Positions 16,142 to 24,735 of a DNA stretch of 41,480 bases are shown here, piece by piece. The stretch covers positions 1 to 41,480 of the forward strand of contig CALMPJ010000146.1 of the NCBI GenBank assembly GCA_937871585.1, given 5' to 3'. The position numbers were made by a program, and so were the translations under genes. The notes under the pieces are model-generated. The model was given only the letters and a program-made list of their open reading frames with translations, did no database searches and was not told where the DNA came from. This DNA comes from an uncultured Acidobacteriota bacterium (GTDB lineage Bacteria > Acidobacteriota > Blastocatellia > Pyrinomonadales > Pyrinomonadaceae). Position 1 is the first letter of the stretch, and each line of letters opens with the position of its first letter.

Positions 16142-16175
16142 CAGAACTGGCCGCCCGCTAACGCAGGCGGTTCTG
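16142..16175. repeat. REP-like palindrome between the phosphatase and the S9 peptidase genes
   Basis: Imperfect hairpin: outer arms CAGAAC / GTTCTG and inner arms CCGCCCGC / GCAGGCGG (one mismatch) around TAAC, with a 3-base bulge. GC-rich palindromes of this form (core GCGTTAGCGGGCGG on the other strand) look like REP-type intergenic elements. It sits in the 64-base spacer between two co-oriented genes. Confidence 0.5.
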
Positions 16176-16178
16176 ACA

Positions 16179-17018
16179 CTACGGCAATTCCATCGCTTTT
16201 GAGCGAATTTCTTTCTTTTGTTCGTCGGTCAAGCGGCCGTATTCGTAGATCGCGTTTTCCCAAGTGCCGTACATGGCGGTTGGCAGAACGATCCAGCGTT
16301 TGCCCCAGTCGGTTTTTACTTTATCGGTTTCACCGAAGCGATCGGCGACGGACTTACGTTCAAATACGTCGGAAAAGTCGTCAAGGTTATCACCCATCAG
16401 GAAAACTATGCGATATTTGTGCGCGACGAATTCGCGTCGGGGCGTCTTGGTCGAGATGTTCTGACCTTTGTCGTCCTTTTGCCGAAGCAGAACATTGTCA
16501 ATTCCAACGTCGGCAAAACCGGCTTTCTTGAGATTGTCGATCGTTGCTTGCTTCTGAACTTCGTCGCGATTCGAGACATAAAAGACCTTGACGCCGCGGC
16601 TTACGGCGTAGTTCAGAACATCGACCGAGCCGGGAATTGACTTCGCCTTTCGCATTTCGCCCCAAGCGTACCAGTCGTTGAGGTTGAATGGTATGTTCTT
16701 TTTGATCTGCTCTGCCTGAGCCGGCGAATTGTCGAGGACGGTTTCGTCAATATCGACGATGATCGCACGCGGTCGGGTACGTTCAGATTTTGGTAACCTC
16801 TTGATATTTTTCTTGTCGAGGTCGTTGTCCAATTGCCAGCGTGCAAGATTGAACGCTTGATATGCCAAGGCACGATACTCGGCGGCCTTTTGCATATACA
16901 ATGTCGCACCGATCTGGTATTCGCTGTCCGCTTTTGTTTGTTGCTGCGCGCCCGTGTTTGCGGCCAATGCCAATGCGGTAGCCAGCACGAGGATCTTGGT
17001 TCTTCGATATGATCTCAT
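16179..17018 (-). CDS. 5'-nucleotidase, lipoprotein e(P4)-type (class C acid phosphatase, HAD)
   Basis: A 279-residue exported HAD phosphatase. The signal peptide ends near residue 24 (NTGAQ) and no lipobox cysteine is present, so it is probably periplasmic rather than anchored. Motif I is VDIDET with D89 and D91, followed by VLDNSP; the second conserved region is FYVSNRDE; the last is GDNLDDF. These match the e(P4) family, which dephosphorylates nucleotides and related substrates outside the cytoplasm and supports nucleotide salvage. Upstream there is a TATAAT-like box on the minus strand (17068-17063) that overlaps a divergent box for the small ORF at 17077. The S9 peptidase follows. Confidence 0.9.
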   Translation of the reverse strand: MRSYRRTKILVLATALALAANTGAQQQTKADSEYQIGATLYMQKAAEYRALAYQAFNLARWQLDNDLDKKNIKRLPKSERTRPRAIIVDIDETVLDNSPAQAEQIKKNIPFNLNDWYAWGEMRKAKSIPGSVDVLNYAVSRGVKVFYVSNRDEVQKQATIDNLKKAGFADVGIDNVLLRQKDDKGQNISTKTPRREFVAHKYRIVFLMGDNLDDFSDVFERKSVADRFGETDKVKTDWGKRWIVLPTAMYGTWENAIYEYGRLTDEQKKEIRSKAMELP

Positions 17019-17062
17019 TTTTCGAATTTCAAATCTGATGTTTGTGAATCGTCTTTGCGAGC

Positions 17063-17070
17063 ATTATAAA
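17063..17070. promoter_or_regulatory. Overlapping divergent -10 boxes
   Basis: ATTATAAA reads TATAAT on the minus strand (17068-17063, toward the phosphatase, leader about 38 bases) and TATAAA on the plus strand (17065-17070), only six bases from the ATG at 17077. The plus-strand transcript would be almost leaderless. No -35 was confidently placed on either side. Confidence 0.4.
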
Positions 17071-17076
17071 TGATTT

Positions 17077-17217
17077 ATGTGCGAACCACCGAAAGAGAAG
17101 CCGGAAAATAACGAGGAAACAAAGCCTTCATATTATTACGACGATTCGCATGGATATGAGGATTACGATCCGGAACTGGAAGATGAAGAAATAGAAAAAG
17201 AGCCGCCAAATGAATGA
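17077..17217 (+). CDS. 46-residue highly acidic small protein
   Basis: ATG at 17077, TGA at 17215. The peptide starts MCEPPKEKPE, has a Tyr/Asp-rich middle (YYYDDSHGYEDYD) and an acidic tail with alternating Glu and Lys. About a third of residues are Asp or Glu. There is no Shine-Dalgarno, but a TATAAA box lies six bases upstream, suggesting a leaderless transcript. The last codons and stop lie inside the hairpin terminator shared with the TonB receptor gene. I do not recognise a family. It could be spurious, but the base composition does not look like random spacer. Confidence 0.45.
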   Translation: MCEPPKEKPENNEETKPSYYYDDSHGYEDYDPELEDEEIEKEPPNE

Positions 17218-17226
17218 CGGCTCTTT
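17190..17226. terminator. Hairpin terminator of the TonB receptor gene, overlapping the small acidic ORF
   Basis: A 9-bp stem AAAGAGCCG / CGGCTCTTT with a 12-base loop. On the minus strand it is followed by TTTTTCTATTTC, a good T-tract, 21 bases after the TonB receptor stop. On the plus strand it follows the small acidic ORF but lacks a long T-run beyond TTT. Confidence 0.7.
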
Positions 17227-17246
17227 CCATTTCAAGCTCTAGAAAA

Positions 17247-20200
17247 CTAGAACGTGAATCTAGCACCGAGTTGTGCCGTGAACGGGCGACCGATCGGCGG
17301 TCCAAATCCGGGGCCAAAGAGCGACTGCGGCAACATAAATGTTGAAGTCGCCGAACCCGGAGTCGCAGTAAAGCCGGTGCGGCCATTCCACGAAAGATTG
17401 GTCGAATCAAACACGTTGAACAGATCGATGAAAGTAGCAAGGTTGAATCTTTCGCCAAATCTAAAATTCTTCGTGACGCGAACATCAGTGTTGAAGAAGT
17501 TTCCACTTCTTTCTTCCGCAGTGCCATTTACGATCACAAAGCCCTTTCGTTGGCTATTGACCTTGGCCTGAGTACATCCGCGAGGATTCAAAGCTTGAAC
17601 GGCAGCTATGTTTGTCCGAACTTGAAAAACCGCGAGAGGGCTCACGCCCGCACAAAGCCGATCAATAGCTAGCAAACCGTCACCATTAACATCGTATCCA
17701 AGGATCGGCGAGAACGGACGAGCGGTTGCGAACTGCATCACCGGTGCTATTTGGAAACCATACGGCAGATTAAGCACACCGCTCATAACGATACGATGAC
17801 GTTCGTCAAGACGCGTGGGGCCAAATTCGTTCGGTTGAAACTGTTCTTCATCCAGAATGGCGATACCGGTTCCGGAGTAAGACGCGGTTGGCTGTCCACC
17901 CCACGCCCGTGAACTTGCGAGCACGTGCGCAAAGTTCAAGACGTACTTTCTCGATCGATATTTCAATGTCGTCGTAAAACTATCGAACAGCGACCTGTTG
18001 TTCGTTGAGAACATCAGGATCTGAGCGAGACGGTTCGACGGCAAGCCCGCTGCAACAAACGCCGGGGAAAGAATACGGGAAGTTATTCCCGACGGACATT
18101 CAGGGCGCACGGTCGAGTTTCCGCCAAAGCGAGGATCGCAAACCTTTGAATTAAGCGGATTCATATTGCGGAATCTCGGCTCGAATAGGCCGAGGGTGTG
18201 AACGTAGTCAGCAGAAACCGACCAGTTCTTCCCAAACTCGTGCTGGAATCCCAACGTAAACTTCTGAATGTAGGGCTCCGTCGCGGTTGGGTCGTTAATA
18301 CGTCCAACTGAGCCAGTAAACAGATTCGAGTAGTCCGCATTTGCAGGCACCGTTGGCAATGGAGTGGTTCCATAACGGAATGCAGCGAGGACAGGATCTG
18401 GAGCCTGCAGGTTGATCGCCGTCTGGAAGATCGCAGGCTGCGATTGTACGGCTGAGAACAGCGACAGATTCTGGAAGATCTGGTCGTAGAAGATACCATA
18501 TCCACCGCGAATAACAGTCTTGCCGTCGCCAGTTGGGTCGTATGCGAAACCGATACGCGGCTGGAATTCGGTCCAGCTCGGTGTAGTACGCGTCAACGCT
18601 TCCTGATCGGTCGTCAAACCGCGAGCGATCGGGTGATTGACATTCTTTAGGATGAGCATCGTACGGTTCTGATCCTGTGCCGGAAGATTACCGATGTTTG
18701 CATCCCAACGAAGACCGAGATTAAGCGTCAGCTTTCGGGTTGCTTTCCAGTCGTCCTGGACGTAAAACGCCAACTGATGCAGTTTCTGGAAATGCGAACT
18801 TGCACCATCCGAATAAGTCAGGGATTGAAGTAGTCCGGGCTGGTTGAATCCGCCAGTCGCCATGATCTGATCGGCAGGAGTATTGAAAGTCAAACTGTAT
18901 CCGCGAACACCAAAGTAGAAGTACCCGTCCATCGTTGTATTGATATAGTTGGTACCAAACTTGAGCGTGTGATCGCCTTTGATCCACGTTGTGTCGTTGC
19001 GGAACTGATTCTTACGTTCCTTTGTCGATTGCGGCGTGTTTGCGTTCTGACCGATCGAAATGCCATTAGGGAAGTTGAGAGCGAGGCCGATGCCCGTAGG
19101 ATTCGGTAGGATCTCGTTAACAAAATCTTGGAAATGGTAGGTGAACACATTTACCAGATTCGATTTGACCTGGAAAGTGTGGTTGATCGCTAGGCTGTGA
19201 AGCCTGTTCGTCGATTCGTTTCCACCGCTCAGATCCGTACGGGCAGGGTTTGCGACCTGATCGTTCGGCGAACTGTTGTCCTGAAATGAGTAACGATAGA
19301 ACATGCTCTGCTTCGTATTGATCTTGTGATCGATCTTGGCAGTAAACAACGTATCGTTGTACGGATTCGGGATAAAATCGACGTATTGTACGCCCGGAAT
19401 TGCACGCAATGCAGCAACTGCACCGTTGAAGATCGGCGTTTGCGTTCTTTCGCGGAAGCGTTCGATCGCTCCGAAGAAGAACAGCTTGTCCTTGATGATC
19501 GGTCCGCCGATGCTGCCGCCGTATTCCTGGCGGTTGTACTGTGGATTGTCGCGAAGAGCCTGTTTGTCAAAGAAATCGCGAGTGATCATCGATTGGTGAC
19601 GGAAATTACCGAACACCGAACCGCGGAACTGATTGCCGCCGCTCTTGGTGATGACGTTCACGATACCGCCGACCGCGCGGCCTTGTTCCGCCGTCCAGCG
19701 GTGCTGCAGGACCTGAAATTCCTGGATCGATTCGTACGCGAAATTCTGCAGCAAACTGCCAACGACGTTGTCTTTGTTGTCGCCGCCGTCAACGTTCACA
19801 TTGACGCCACGGCCATCGCCGCCGTTAAATGCAACGGTTCCGATACGCGTCTTGGTCGGGTCAAAGTTGCCGACCGGACGTGCCTCAGGGGCAACGATCG
19901 TCAAATTCGAGAATGTTCGGTTGATGATCGGTAGGCCCTCGATCTCCTTTGGACTGACCGAAGTATCGATGTCAGAACGACTGGTTTCGACCAGCGTGTC
20001 CTGAGCAACAACCTCGACCGTCTCGGTGATCTGGCCGGCTTTCATCTCGATCTTAAGCGTTCGAGTATTACCGACGCCGAGTTCGACGTCTTTTGTTACT
20101 GATTTGCTGAAGCCTTGGGCTTCGACAGTAACCGTGTAGGTTCCCGGCGGAAGGCTGGTGACACCGAAGTCACCGCTATCGTTCGAGACTGTTGAGCGCG

Positions 20201-20378
20201 ACCTGTTGGTCGCAGTATTTGTTACGGTAACCGTGGCTCCGGGAACTACTTTTCCCGAGCCGTCTTCGACGGTTCCGTTGATGTCGCCGGTCGTGACCTG
20301 AGCGGCCATAACGATCGACATCGCTAACAAAAGGCACATTGCGGATAGAAACCTGAACGGTTTGGAACAATGGCACAT
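17247..20378 (-). CDS. TonB-dependent receptor with N-terminal carboxypeptidase-regulatory domain (Oar-like)
   Basis: A 1043-residue outer-membrane receptor of the large Acidobacteriota family. Signal peptide about 1-26, ending MAAQ. A CarboxypepD_reg/SusC-like domain spans about 30-110 (GDINGTVEDGSGKVVPGATV, PPGTYTVTVEAQGFS). A plug follows (GLPIINRTFSNL, NVDGGDNKDN, QEFQVLQHRWTAEQGRAVGG, INV-type signature VNVITKSGGNQFRGS), then a long beta-barrel ending in the aromatic terminus LGARFTF. The substrate is unknown; oligosaccharide, peptide or protein uptake are possible. GGAGG is nine bases before the ATG at 20378. The leader contains a GCCTA / TAGGC hairpin at 20430-20444. Terminator at 17190-17226. 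No TonB or ExbBD genes are nearby. Confidence 0.93.
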   Translation of the reverse strand: MCHCSKPFRFLSAMCLLLAMSIVMAAQVTTGDINGTVEDGSGKVVPGATVTVTNTATNRSRSTVSNDSGDFGVTSLPPGTYTVTVEAQGFSKSVTKDVELGVGNTRTLKIEMKAGQITETVEVVAQDTLVETSRSDIDTSVSPKEIEGLPIINRTFSNLTIVAPEARPVGNFDPTKTRIGTVAFNGGDGRGVNVNVDGGDNKDNVVGSLLQNFAYESIQEFQVLQHRWTAEQGRAVGGIVNVITKSGGNQFRGSVFGNFRHQSMITRDFFDKQALRDNPQYNRQEYGGSIGGPIIKDKLFFFGAIERFRERTQTPIFNGAVAALRAIPGVQYVDFIPNPYNDTLFTAKIDHKINTKQSMFYRYSFQDNSSPNDQVANPARTDLSGGNESTNRLHSLAINHTFQVKSNLVNVFTYHFQDFVNEILPNPTGIGLALNFPNGISIGQNANTPQSTKERKNQFRNDTTWIKGDHTLKFGTNYINTTMDGYFYFGVRGYSLTFNTPADQIMATGGFNQPGLLQSLTYSDGASSHFQKLHQLAFYVQDDWKATRKLTLNLGLRWDANIGNLPAQDQNRTMLILKNVNHPIARGLTTDQEALTRTTPSWTEFQPRIGFAYDPTGDGKTVIRGGYGIFYDQIFQNLSLFSAVQSQPAIFQTAINLQAPDPVLAAFRYGTTPLPTVPANADYSNLFTGSVGRINDPTATEPYIQKFTLGFQHEFGKNWSVSADYVHTLGLFEPRFRNMNPLNSKVCDPRFGGNSTVRPECPSGITSRILSPAFVAAGLPSNRLAQILMFSTNNRSLFDSFTTTLKYRSRKYVLNFAHVLASSRAWGGQPTASYSGTGIAILDEEQFQPNEFGPTRLDERHRIVMSGVLNLPYGFQIAPVMQFATARPFSPILGYDVNGDGLLAIDRLCAGVSPLAVFQVRTNIAAVQALNPRGCTQAKVNSQRKGFVIVNGTAEERSGNFFNTDVRVTKNFRFGERFNLATFIDLFNVFDSTNLSWNGRTGFTATPGSATSTFMLPQSLFGPGFGPPIGRPFTAQLGARFTF

Positions 20379-20612
20379 ATCGTTTTTCCTCCTATTTGGT
20401 CCTTGATATCTAAATGTAGCGTTAGAGACGCCTATTTATTAGGCAAATGGCATTCCAACGCGAATAGAGCTTATGTTACAAGGGTATTAAGGAGACATCT
20501 GGTGAGAGGTTCTCCAAAAAATCGGAAAAATGGCTTAATAACTGAATAAATTGGGATTTCAGTCATTTTGTCTCCAAAATTGTGGTGAGCTGAATCCTGT
20601 CGATAAACTGCA

Positions 20613-22424
20613 CTATTTCTTTGGCCGTTCGTTAGATTTGAGGACGCGTTTTCTTAATCTGATCGCCTTTGGCGTGACCTCGATCAGTTCGTCGTCTGCA
20701 ATGAATTCGAGAGCTCGTTCGAGCGACATGTCGCGGACCGGTACGAGTCGCATGGCTTCGTCGGCGGACGTTGTTCGCATGTTTGAGAGCTTCTTTTCTT
20801 TGATGGCGTTAACGTCGAGATCGACCGAACGAGCGTTCTCGCCGATGATCATTCCTTCGTAAACCTTGATCTGCGGTTTAACGAATAGCGTGCCGCGTTC
20901 TTGTAGATTGTAGAGAGCATAGGTGTTTGTCTCGCCCATTCGGTCAGCAACGAGGCTGCCTGTTTGCCGCGAACGCATTTCTCCCTGCCATTTGTCGAAG
21001 CGTAAGAAGAGCGTGTTGAGAAGTCCCGTTCCTTTCGTTTCGGTGAGAAACTCTCCTCGGAATCCGATCAGACCGCGTGACGGCGTTTCGAACTCAAGTC
21101 TTACACGCCCCGAGCCGTTGTTGATCATTTTGGTCATCTGGCCTTTGCGGCGGCCCATAGCTTCGGTGACGACGCCGATGAATTCGTCAGGTACATCGAC
21201 GACAACTAACTCGATCGGTTCGAGCGTTTCGCCGGTGATTTCGTCTTTCTTAGTGATGACCTCGGGCTTAGAAACCTGAAGTTCGTAGCCTTCGCGACGC
21301 ATCATTTCGATGAGAATAGCAAGTTGCAATTCGCCACGGCCCGAGACCTTAAACTGTTCCGCCGCTTCGGTTTCGGTGACACGAAGAGCCACGTTTCCGA
21401 GCAGTTCTTTGTCGAGACGCTCCTTGATCTGACGCGACGTAACGAACTTGCCGTCGAGACCCGAGAACGGCGAAGTATTAACTCCGAATATCATCGAGAT
21501 CGTCGGTTCATCAACATTGATCACCGGAAGCGGTTTTGGATTGTCATGCAGTGTGATCGTTTCGCCGATCTCAACATCGTCAAATCCTGCAAGGGCAACG
21601 ATCTCGCCGGTTCCGGCTTTGTCGGTTGTCGTGCGTTCGAGGCCTTCGAAAACGAACAGCTCTTTTACGCGAGTCTTTACAAGCGAACCGTCGCGTTTTG
21701 AAACCGCAACCTCTTGATTTTTTGCGATCTCGCCGGAGAAAATACGGCCGATCGCAAGCCGTCCGACGAACGGATTGTAGTCGATATTTGCAACCAGCAA
21801 CTGCAAGCTGTCTTCTCGCAATGCGTTAGGAGCGGGAATGGTCTCGATGATCTGATCGAACAGCGGGACGAGGTTCTTGCTTTCGTCAGTGAGTTCTTTC
21901 TTTGCTATACCATCGCGCGAGATCGAATAAAGGACCGGGAACTCGATCTGTTGATCGTTTGCGCCGAGATCGATGAAAAGGTCGTAGATCTCGTCCAGAA
22001 CTTCTTCGGGCCGCGAATCCTGACGGTCGATCTTGTTTACCAAAGCGATCGCCGGTAGTTTGAGTTCGAGGGCCTTTCGCAAAACGAATCTCGTTTGCGG
22101 CAGACAGCCTTCGGCGGCATCGACGAGTAAGACGATACCATCGACCATTTTCAGAACACGTTCAACTTCGCCGCCGAAATCAGCGTGGCCCGGTGTGTCG
22201 AGAATGTTAATTTTGTAATCGCCATAACGAACTGACGTATTTTTCGCCATGATCGTAATGCCGCGTTCGCGCTCAAGGTCCATCGAATCCATCACGCGAT
22301 CGACGACCTCTTCGTTGTCGCGGTAGGTTCCGGATTGAGCCAGCATTGCGTCGACCAAAGTCGTCTTGCCGTGGTCAACGTGAGCGATAATTGCGATATT
22401 GCGGATCTTGTCGGTGTTCATCAT
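20613..22424 (-). CDS. typA: Ribosome-associated GTPase TypA/BipA
   Basis: Translational GTPase needed for 50S assembly and stress responses. With the start at 22424 it has 603 residues: G1 [10 protein letters not shown] (14-23), RGIT (54-57), [11 protein letters not shown] (76 onward), NKID (130-133), then the EF-G-like domains and the TypA C-terminus ([20 protein letters not shown]-type [14 protein letters not shown]). Two adjacent Met codons occur at 22424 and 22421; the longer frame to 22454 adds ten residues ([10 protein letters not shown]) not typical of the family. No clear SD was seen (GGAA at about 9-10 bases). No terminator was recognised downstream. Confidence 0.96.
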   Translation of the reverse strand: MMNTDKIRNIAIIAHVDHGKTTLVDAMLAQSGTYRDNEEVVDRVMDSMDLERERGITIMAKNTSVRYGDYKINILDTPGHADFGGEVERVLKMVDGIVLLVDAAEGCLPQTRFVLRKALELKLPAIALVNKIDRQDSRPEEVLDEIYDLFIDLGANDQQIEFPVLYSISRDGIAKKELTDESKNLVPLFDQIIETIPAPNALREDSLQLLVANIDYNPFVGRLAIGRIFSGEIAKNQEVAVSKRDGSLVKTRVKELFVFEGLERTTTDKAGTGEIVALAGFDDVEIGETITLHDNPKPLPVINVDEPTISMIFGVNTSPFSGLDGKFVTSRQIKERLDKELLGNVALRVTETEAAEQFKVSGRGELQLAILIEMMRREGYELQVSKPEVITKKDEITGETLEPIELVVVDVPDEFIGVVTEAMGRRKGQMTKMINNGSGRVRLEFETPSRGLIGFRGEFLTETKGTGLLNTLFLRFDKWQGEMRSRQTGSLVADRMGETNTYALYNLQERGTLFVKPQIKVYEGMIIGENARSVDLDVNAIKEKKLSNMRTTSADEAMRLVPVRDMSLERALEFIADDELIEVTPKAIRLRKRVLKSNERPKK

Positions 22425-22489
22425 AGTCGTAAATTCCGGCCCAAAGGCAAACAAGTATGATGACTGATTGGGAAGGTAATTGCAAAAAC

Positions 22490-22517
22490 GAAAAAGCCGG
22501 GCGTTTAGGCCCGGCTT
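22490..22517 (-). terminator. Hairpin terminator of the double-BON gene
   Basis: A 9-bp stem AAGCCGGGC / GCCCGGCTT, loop of six, followed on the minus strand by TTTTTCGTTTTT, 25 bases after the stop at 22542. It isolates the BON gene from typA. Confidence 0.8.
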
Positions 22518-22541
22518 ACCTATCAGTTTTCTTGCATGAAA

Positions 22542-23096
22542 CTAGCGATCAGATCGTTTGCTCACGGTCAGATTGTTCGTGACCTCAAATACACCCGAAA
22601 TGCTGTTGGCCAGCAGGTTGAGTAGGTCGCTATCTCCTTTTCTGGACACGTTACCTTCGAGTGTGAGACGTCCGCGTTCGACTATGATCCGGACTTCAGG
22701 ATTTATTTCGCTGAAGTACTGTGCCGGGCCTCGATTCGCGAACAAGCGGATCGCTTCGCGGCGAATTCTGTCATCGCCGGGCGACGGGGGCAGCATCTCG
22801 ATCTTGTTGATCACAGTCGAGACGCCATCGATATCTTCGATCTCGTTCTCGGCTTGGTTGACGGTGCCAAGCGAATACACTTTGCCGTAAAGCGTTACGG
22901 TAGAACCGTTTACGCTGTAGCTGATGTGGTCGAACACGCTGTAGTTGGTCAGGCCGCGAAGCTTTTTGGCGACCTGCTGCTCGATGGTACGTGCATTGTT
23001 GGATGACTTTGCGACAAAGCTCTGAGCACTAACTGAAACCGCAAACATTGCGGCCAACGCAAACACTAATAAACTCTTAATTCCTGTTGTTCTCAT
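22542..23096 (-). CDS. Periplasmic protein with two BON domains
   Basis: A 184-residue protein: signal peptide ending SVSAQS, then BON unit one (about 35-100: IEQQVAKKLRGL, VNGSTVTLYGKVYSLG, INKIEML) and BON unit two (about 105-175: RIRREAIRLF, PEVRIIVERGRLTLEGNV). BON domains bind membranes or lipids and occur in OsmY/DolP-type proteins acting in envelope integrity, so such a role is likely. The ATG at 23096 has GGAGG nine bases upstream; an in-frame TTG at 23102 would be too close to the SD. A T-rich hairpin terminator follows. Confidence 0.88.
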   Translation of the reverse strand: MRTTGIKSLLVFALAAMFAVSVSAQSFVAKSSNNARTIEQQVAKKLRGLTNYSVFDHISYSVNGSTVTLYGKVYSLGTVNQAENEIEDIDGVSTVINKIEMLPPSPGDDRIRREAIRLFANRGPAQYFSEINPEVRIIVERGRLTLEGNVSRKGDSDLLNLLANSISGVFEVTNNLTVSKRSDR

Positions 23097-23203
23097 CTTC
23101 AAATACCTCCAATAGTCGAGATATCTCCTTTGGCAATTCTTTGACGAAAGGAATCGAGAAAACGCTGTCTACGAATTAAGAAAAAAATGTAATGATTTGT
23201 CGG

Positions 23204-23653
23204 TCAGGAATTTTGTCTGATCGCTTCAAACAAAACAATGCCAACGCTCGTCGCAAGATTTAGGCTGCGGACATTCGGATTGGACATCGGAATGGTCAAA
23301 CAACTCTGACTTTCGGCGGATAATAGATCCTCCGGCAACCCTCTTGTTTCCGGCCCGAATACGAAACAATCATTGTCGGAAAACTCGACGCTTGCGTAGC
23401 TCGTATCTGTCTTTGTCGTTAGAAACCATAGCCGCGATCCTGGCAAAGCGGCACGCAACGTGTCGAGATCGATGTGGCGGCTGAGCGTAACGAACTCCCA
23501 ATAATCGAGTCCGGAGCGTTTTAGGGTTCGGTCGTCCATGCGAAAGCCGGTCACGCCGACAATGTGAAGATGTGTGTCAGTCGCCGCACACAAACGGGCG
23601 ATATTGCCGGTGTTGGGCGGAATTTCAGGCTCGAATAGTGCAACGTGAAACAT
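23204..23653 (-). CDS. trmL: tRNA (cytidine/uridine-34-2'-O)-methyltransferase (SPOUT)
   Basis: Methylates the wobble nucleotide of tRNA-Leu isoacceptors with S-adenosylmethionine. The 149-residue protein shows the short SPOUT layout of TrmL: ALFEPEIPPNTGNIARLCAA at the N-terminus, DYWEF, then the knot motifs FGPETRGLP and IPMSNPNVRSLNLATSVGIVLFE. Full length for the family. There is no Shine-Dalgarno; a TAGAAT box on the minus strand (23668-23663) sits nine bases upstream of the ATG, suggesting a very short leader. Confidence 0.95.
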   Translation of the reverse strand: MFHVALFEPEIPPNTGNIARLCAATDTHLHIVGVTGFRMDDRTLKRSGLDYWEFVTLSRHIDLDTLRAALPGSRLWFLTTKTDTSYASVEFSDNDCFVFGPETRGLPEDLLSAESQSCLTIPMSNPNVRSLNLATSVGIVLFEAIRQNS

Positions 23654-23662
23654 ACGGCTTTT

Positions 23663-23668
23663 ATTCTA
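23663..23668 (-). promoter_or_regulatory. Candidate -10 box giving a near-leaderless trmL transcript
   Basis: TAGAAT on the minus strand lies nine bases before the trmL ATG, and there is no Shine-Dalgarno between them. A comparable arrangement precedes the genes at 30560 and 40342. Confidence 0.35.
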
Positions 23669-23747
23669 GCCAAGCATCTTGAAAACACAATATTTCATCA
23701 ATCTTCTAGCTTTGCGTTTTTGCGAAATGCCTGTTCAGTACTGTTTA

Positions 23748-23756
23748 TGCTAAAAT
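23748..23756 (+). promoter_or_regulatory. Extended -10 promoter for the LolA-like gene
   Basis: TGCTAAAAT is an extended -10 motif. Transcription would start near 23763, leaving a leader of about 38 bases with TGAGGA before the GTG at 23801. This supports the short start over the upstream ATG at 23645. Confidence 0.4.
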
Positions 23757-23800
23757 CCGCAATTGCGTCAAGCCCTTTCAAAATTGGTGAGGAATTATTA

Positions 23801-24643
23801 GTGAAGTTCAGATTTCCGACTTTAGTCTTGTTTGTATTCCTGGTTTCGGCGATCGGCATTGCGGCACAAAGCCCTTCGCCTTCGCCAGTTCCCGCGCGAC
23901 CGGCAGCTTCGCCGACGCCTGCGCAACTAACTAACCCCAAGAATCCCGTTGCTCCCGTTACTCCGGAACCGGTCGTTGAATCAGCGATCTTTATTTACGG
24001 TCTCGGCGGCGGACGCGAGCGGCTTGATCAGATCCGAAAGACGGTTGTTGAACGCGGCAAGTCAAAGGTAACGGCTGCCGACGGCCGCGTCGAGAATGCC
24101 ACATATACACGATATATTTCGCGCGGAACAGACCTGTGGAAAGATAAGATTCGGCTCGACCAAGAAGTGCCAAACGCCCGTTTTTCGCTGTTGACATCGA
24201 GCGACAAGATCATTCTGATCTTCAATAACACTGTGCTGCCGCCAAGCGACGAAGCAGCGAATGCCTTTCAGAATGTGGCGTATCGAAGCATCGAAGGCTT
24301 GCTTCGTTATAAAGAGAACGGCTCGACGATCGCCCTTGCCGGAAAGGAAAAGGAACTCGGCGTCGAATTCTATATGATCGACGTCACTGATAATAAGAAA
24401 CGTACGACACGTTATTACGTCAGCGTAAAATCGTTTCGAGTGATGATGCTGACGTACGAAGAAGCGGGCGTCAAGTACAAACGCAAGTTCTATAATTATA
24501 ATTACGCACAGGGAACGTTGGTTCCATACCGCACGGTTCTAATGGCCGGAAACAAGGTTGTCGAGGAAACCGACATCGGCACCATTACCTTTGGACAAAA
24601 GATCGACGAAGAGATGTTTAACGTAAATCTTGACCAAAACTAG
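23801..24643 (+). CDS. Secreted LolA-like protein
   Basis: A 280-residue exported protein with GTG start at 23801 (GAGG eight bases upstream). Signal peptide about 1-22 (SAIGIAAQ), then a Pro/Ala/Ser-rich spacer (about 24-55). The rest is mostly beta-strand: TRYISRGTDLWKDKIRLDQ, TRYYVSVKSFRVMMLTYE, YAQGTLVPYRTVLM and a terminal FGQKIDEEMFNVN. The last pattern resembles the LolA/outer-membrane lipoprotein-sorting fold, but key residues are not diagnostic. It may bind lipid or an acylated partner. The in-frame ATG at 23645 would add 52 low-quality residues and would overlap the divergent trmL. A strong terminator follows. Confidence 0.6.
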   Translation: MKFRFPTLVLFVFLVSAIGIAAQSPSPSPVPARPAASPTPAQLTNPKNPVAPVTPEPVVESAIFIYGLGGGRERLDQIRKTVVERGKSKVTAADGRVENATYTRYISRGTDLWKDKIRLDQEVPNARFSLLTSSDKIILIFNNTVLPPSDEAANAFQNVAYRSIEGLLRYKENGSTIALAGKEKELGVEFYMIDVTDNKKRTTRYYVSVKSFRVMMLTYEEAGVKYKRKFYNYNYAQGTLVPYRTVLMAGNKVVEETDIGTITFGQKIDEEMFNVNLDQN

Positions 24644-24660
24644 TTTTTTGCAACAATTCG

Positions 24661-24702
24661 AACCGGCCGGCGTGTTCAATAACGCGGGCCGGTTTTTGTT
24701 TT
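24661..24702 (+). terminator. Strong intrinsic terminator after the LolA-like gene
   Basis: AACCGGCC / GGCCGGTT (8 bp, long loop) is followed by TTTTTGTTTT. It separates the gene from the sigma-factor unit starting at 24736. Confidence 0.85.
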
Positions 24703-24735
24703 ACGACGCTCGTTGTTGTAGAAAAGTATGGATGC

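Noticed and set aside
19326..19934. 202-residue plus-strand ORF inside the TonB receptor
   Set aside because: Antisense of a conserved receptor; no RBS or family motif.
20430..20444. GCCTA / TAGGC hairpin in the TonB receptor leader as a riboswitch
   Set aside because: Five base pairs with no conserved aptamer-like features; mentioned only in the gene entry.
23645..23800. Longer start (ATG 23645) for the LolA-like gene
   Set aside because: It overlaps divergent trmL, lacks an RBS, and precedes an extended -10 at 23748; the GTG at 23801 has GAGG and begins a clean signal peptide.
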